NCBI GenBank assembly: GCA_000149265.1
Contig: CH003356.1
Location: forward strand, 131,941 to 195,940
Direction: 5' to 3'
From: Ciona savignyi
Taxonomy: Eukaryota; Chordata; Ascidiacea; Phlebobranchia; Cionidae
DNA: 64,000 nt
The notes beneath the pieces are model-generated. The model saw only the letters and a list, made by a program, of their open reading frames with translations. It was not told the DNA's origin and made no database searches. Within the stretch, counting starts at the first letter, position 1; every line of letters starts with the position of its first letter. This document shows positions 62,202-64,000 of the stretch, one piece after another. Position numbers and translations under genes: made by a program.

Positions 62202-64000
62202 CAAAATTGCTAAGCTGGTTACACTAAAAATAATCTGTAAGTATGTATTTAATTATAGTTATAGCGCATTGTTTTATCATTATTTAATTAACCAAAAGCA
62301 ATCTAGTATAAGCGCCAATTTATTCTCAAAAGATATTTAAGGCTATGTTAATTTATGGATTTATGACTGTTATGGCTATATTTATAACAATATTATCAGG
62401 ACTATTACACAGTAGAAATATGTTCAGCGCAATTAGAACATTTTGTCTATACATTGCTATGTTTACACTTTACTGCAAGATATAAAAACGTGAAACCATA
62501 TTTACACCGACATATACCCTTTTCTTAACAGGAAAATTTTCCAGTTCTAATATAAACTTTTTATCATACACATTCCAGAGTATGTAACAGCATAGAACTA
62601 CTCAAGTGTAGGTAAACACACTTTATAGATAGTTCATCAGTATAAGTTTGAGTGCGATAAACGGTGCCATGCGTCATACACACTTCAGATTCAACTCTAT
62701 AGGAACTGGGTTGTTGTTACACTGGTATACAATGACTGTTGGTTTAATATAAGTCCGTTGTTGGATCAACAATCTTATCTTCTTTGCCGAATGTCCACTT
62801 TAAAATTGCATACTTTTTACTGACATATACATATACATTTATTTATGAATATATTATAGATATATTTGCTCCACGAAAAACGTTGCCAAGAAGTATAGCT
62901 TTAAGTAAAGTTTAAATAGCTTATTTTATTTTCAGAATAGCTTTCTAAATACGGGTCTCTTACTCGTAAAATGCTTATGGCCACAACGCGCTCGGCTTTC
63001 CGAATAGCCACTGTATAATCCAATATACTTTTCAATTGTTAAGAATAATAAACACTATGATAATAGAGATTATCGGTTGAATCCTAAGCAAAGAAAAACA
63101 AGGCGACCGTTGCTATGTATCTAAGAGATTATATTAAAGACATCTCTGTTCACCAATCATGTGCATCCTATTCAAATACATGTGTAAACTTACAAATGCT
63201 AATTTAACACGATGTTCGATTTCAGTTTCTCTCTATAATGTAATATGAGTTAAGAGATTCATCGCGGAAATGCGGAGTTATTTATCGATCAACCGCAAGG
63301 GTAAAAAGAACAATTCATTCAATCACGCGAACATTCTGAGCACTAACAATGTAGTTCACCACAATGCCTTTTCCTAAAAATAGAACCGACACATGCCAAT
63401 GGAGTTACTTCATTTTAGTCTTATTTTTTCATACATTTGTTTTTTTTTATCATAAAAAATACAATGGGGTAACCATGTGCTACAAACCATTAATTATCTG
63501 CAAATACCATTAACATATTGTGTTTAATGGCAAAGCCTTATTTATCAACATCGGTTCATGCGAACTAGAGATAATAGGCTAATTGCAGTATATATATATA
63601 GGCCTATAGAAAAAAACTGCTACGGAAATAATTTGTGGCAATGCATTGAGAATTTGTTACCTTTAGTAATTTCGGTAATATTCTAGTTTTGTAATAACTT
63701 GTTTTGTCTTTAAAAAAAAGTTATTACAATAACACCGTGTACAAAGTGTCAAAATATTCTTGTGTTTGATTGTTGTTACTATTTAGAAAAGGTTGGTCAT
63801 TTATAATCAACCCCCTTGGTTTTTCCATTCACGGGATAAAGATAAATATCCATCCAATTCAAGGCGAATTTAAACTGTAATCAGTCTGGTTTACCGCCTT
63901 AATTTAAAAAAAAGTCCTGTGCAACTTTAAAGGGTTGTTGCTTAAATGTATTTGATAAGCAGTGGCAAATTAAGGTTAAATTTCAAACCGACAATAACAT
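62202..64000. other. Upstream region of the CaaX gene, no further gene seen
   Basis: AT-rich and without a recognisable coding exon. A SINE 3' end lies at 63809-63856 (cccttggtttttccattcacgg...tatccatcc). Confidence 0.5.

Overview
This window looks like nuclear DNA of a tunicate, most likely an ascidian of the genus Ciona. The evidence is a compact AT-rich genome with short GT-AG introns, animal orthologues (COQ4, NDUFB10, KLHL2/3, EIF4A, a TMEM101-like protein), a CCP/EGF extracellular protein, and several copies of one SINE family with TATCC-type tails plus many small terminal-inverted-repeat elements. Every gene I can support lies on the minus strand. I built exon models by hand from splice sites. 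For KLHL2/3, EIF4A, COQ4, the TMEM101-like gene, the CaaX coiled-coil gene and the second repeat-protein gene, the exon lengths sum to a multiple of three.

Layout. 16-12873: 30 exons of one large secreted gene: signal peptide, basic stretch, Ly6/uPAR-like cysteine module, CCP (sushi) domains 1-9, one calcium-binding EGF, CCP10, then four tandem copies of a three-CCP exon cassette that run off the window. 12.9-18.3 kb: gene-free. 18371-21391: COQ4 and NDUFB10, head to tail with about 200 bp between them, possibly a tunicate operon. 21.4-24.7 kb: gene-free, with two MITEs and a hairpin. 24689-32959 and 34142-36535: two paralogous genes for secreted Gln/Gly-rich repeat proteins. The first has more than 2,100 codons built on a 48-nt unit and contains a 100-N assembly gap. 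The second has 740 codons built on a 39-nt unit. Both consist of a signal-peptide exon, a 27-nt exon and one giant exon in the same phases, and both have TATA-like boxes upstream. 36.8-39.8 kb: gene-free, with a hAT-type MITE flanked by an 8-bp duplication. 39797-47216: KLHL2/3 in 13 coding exons. 47.2-49.8 kb: gene-free, with a MITE, a SINE and a pogo/Tigger-like MITE. 49798-53030: TMEM101-like membrane protein, with a piggyBac-like element in one intron. 53.0-56.2 kb: no confident gene. 56172-58776: EIF4A (eIF4A1/2 type). 58.8-60.5 kb: gene-free apart from a SINE. 60551-62201: a coiled-coil protein ending in a CaaX box (CIIL). 62.2-64 kb: no gene seen.

The single-copy genes are housekeeping or signalling functions with no obvious joint pathway. 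The exception is NDUFB10 (complex I, which reduces ubiquinone) beside COQ4 (ubiquinone synthesis). The most unusual content is the pair of Gln/Gly-rich repeat-protein genes. Their shared gene structure, recurring dibasic sites, His-bearing repeats and (in the first) a Lys/Ser/Gly-rich tail suggest an extracellular structural or cross-linked material that I do not recognise as a described family.
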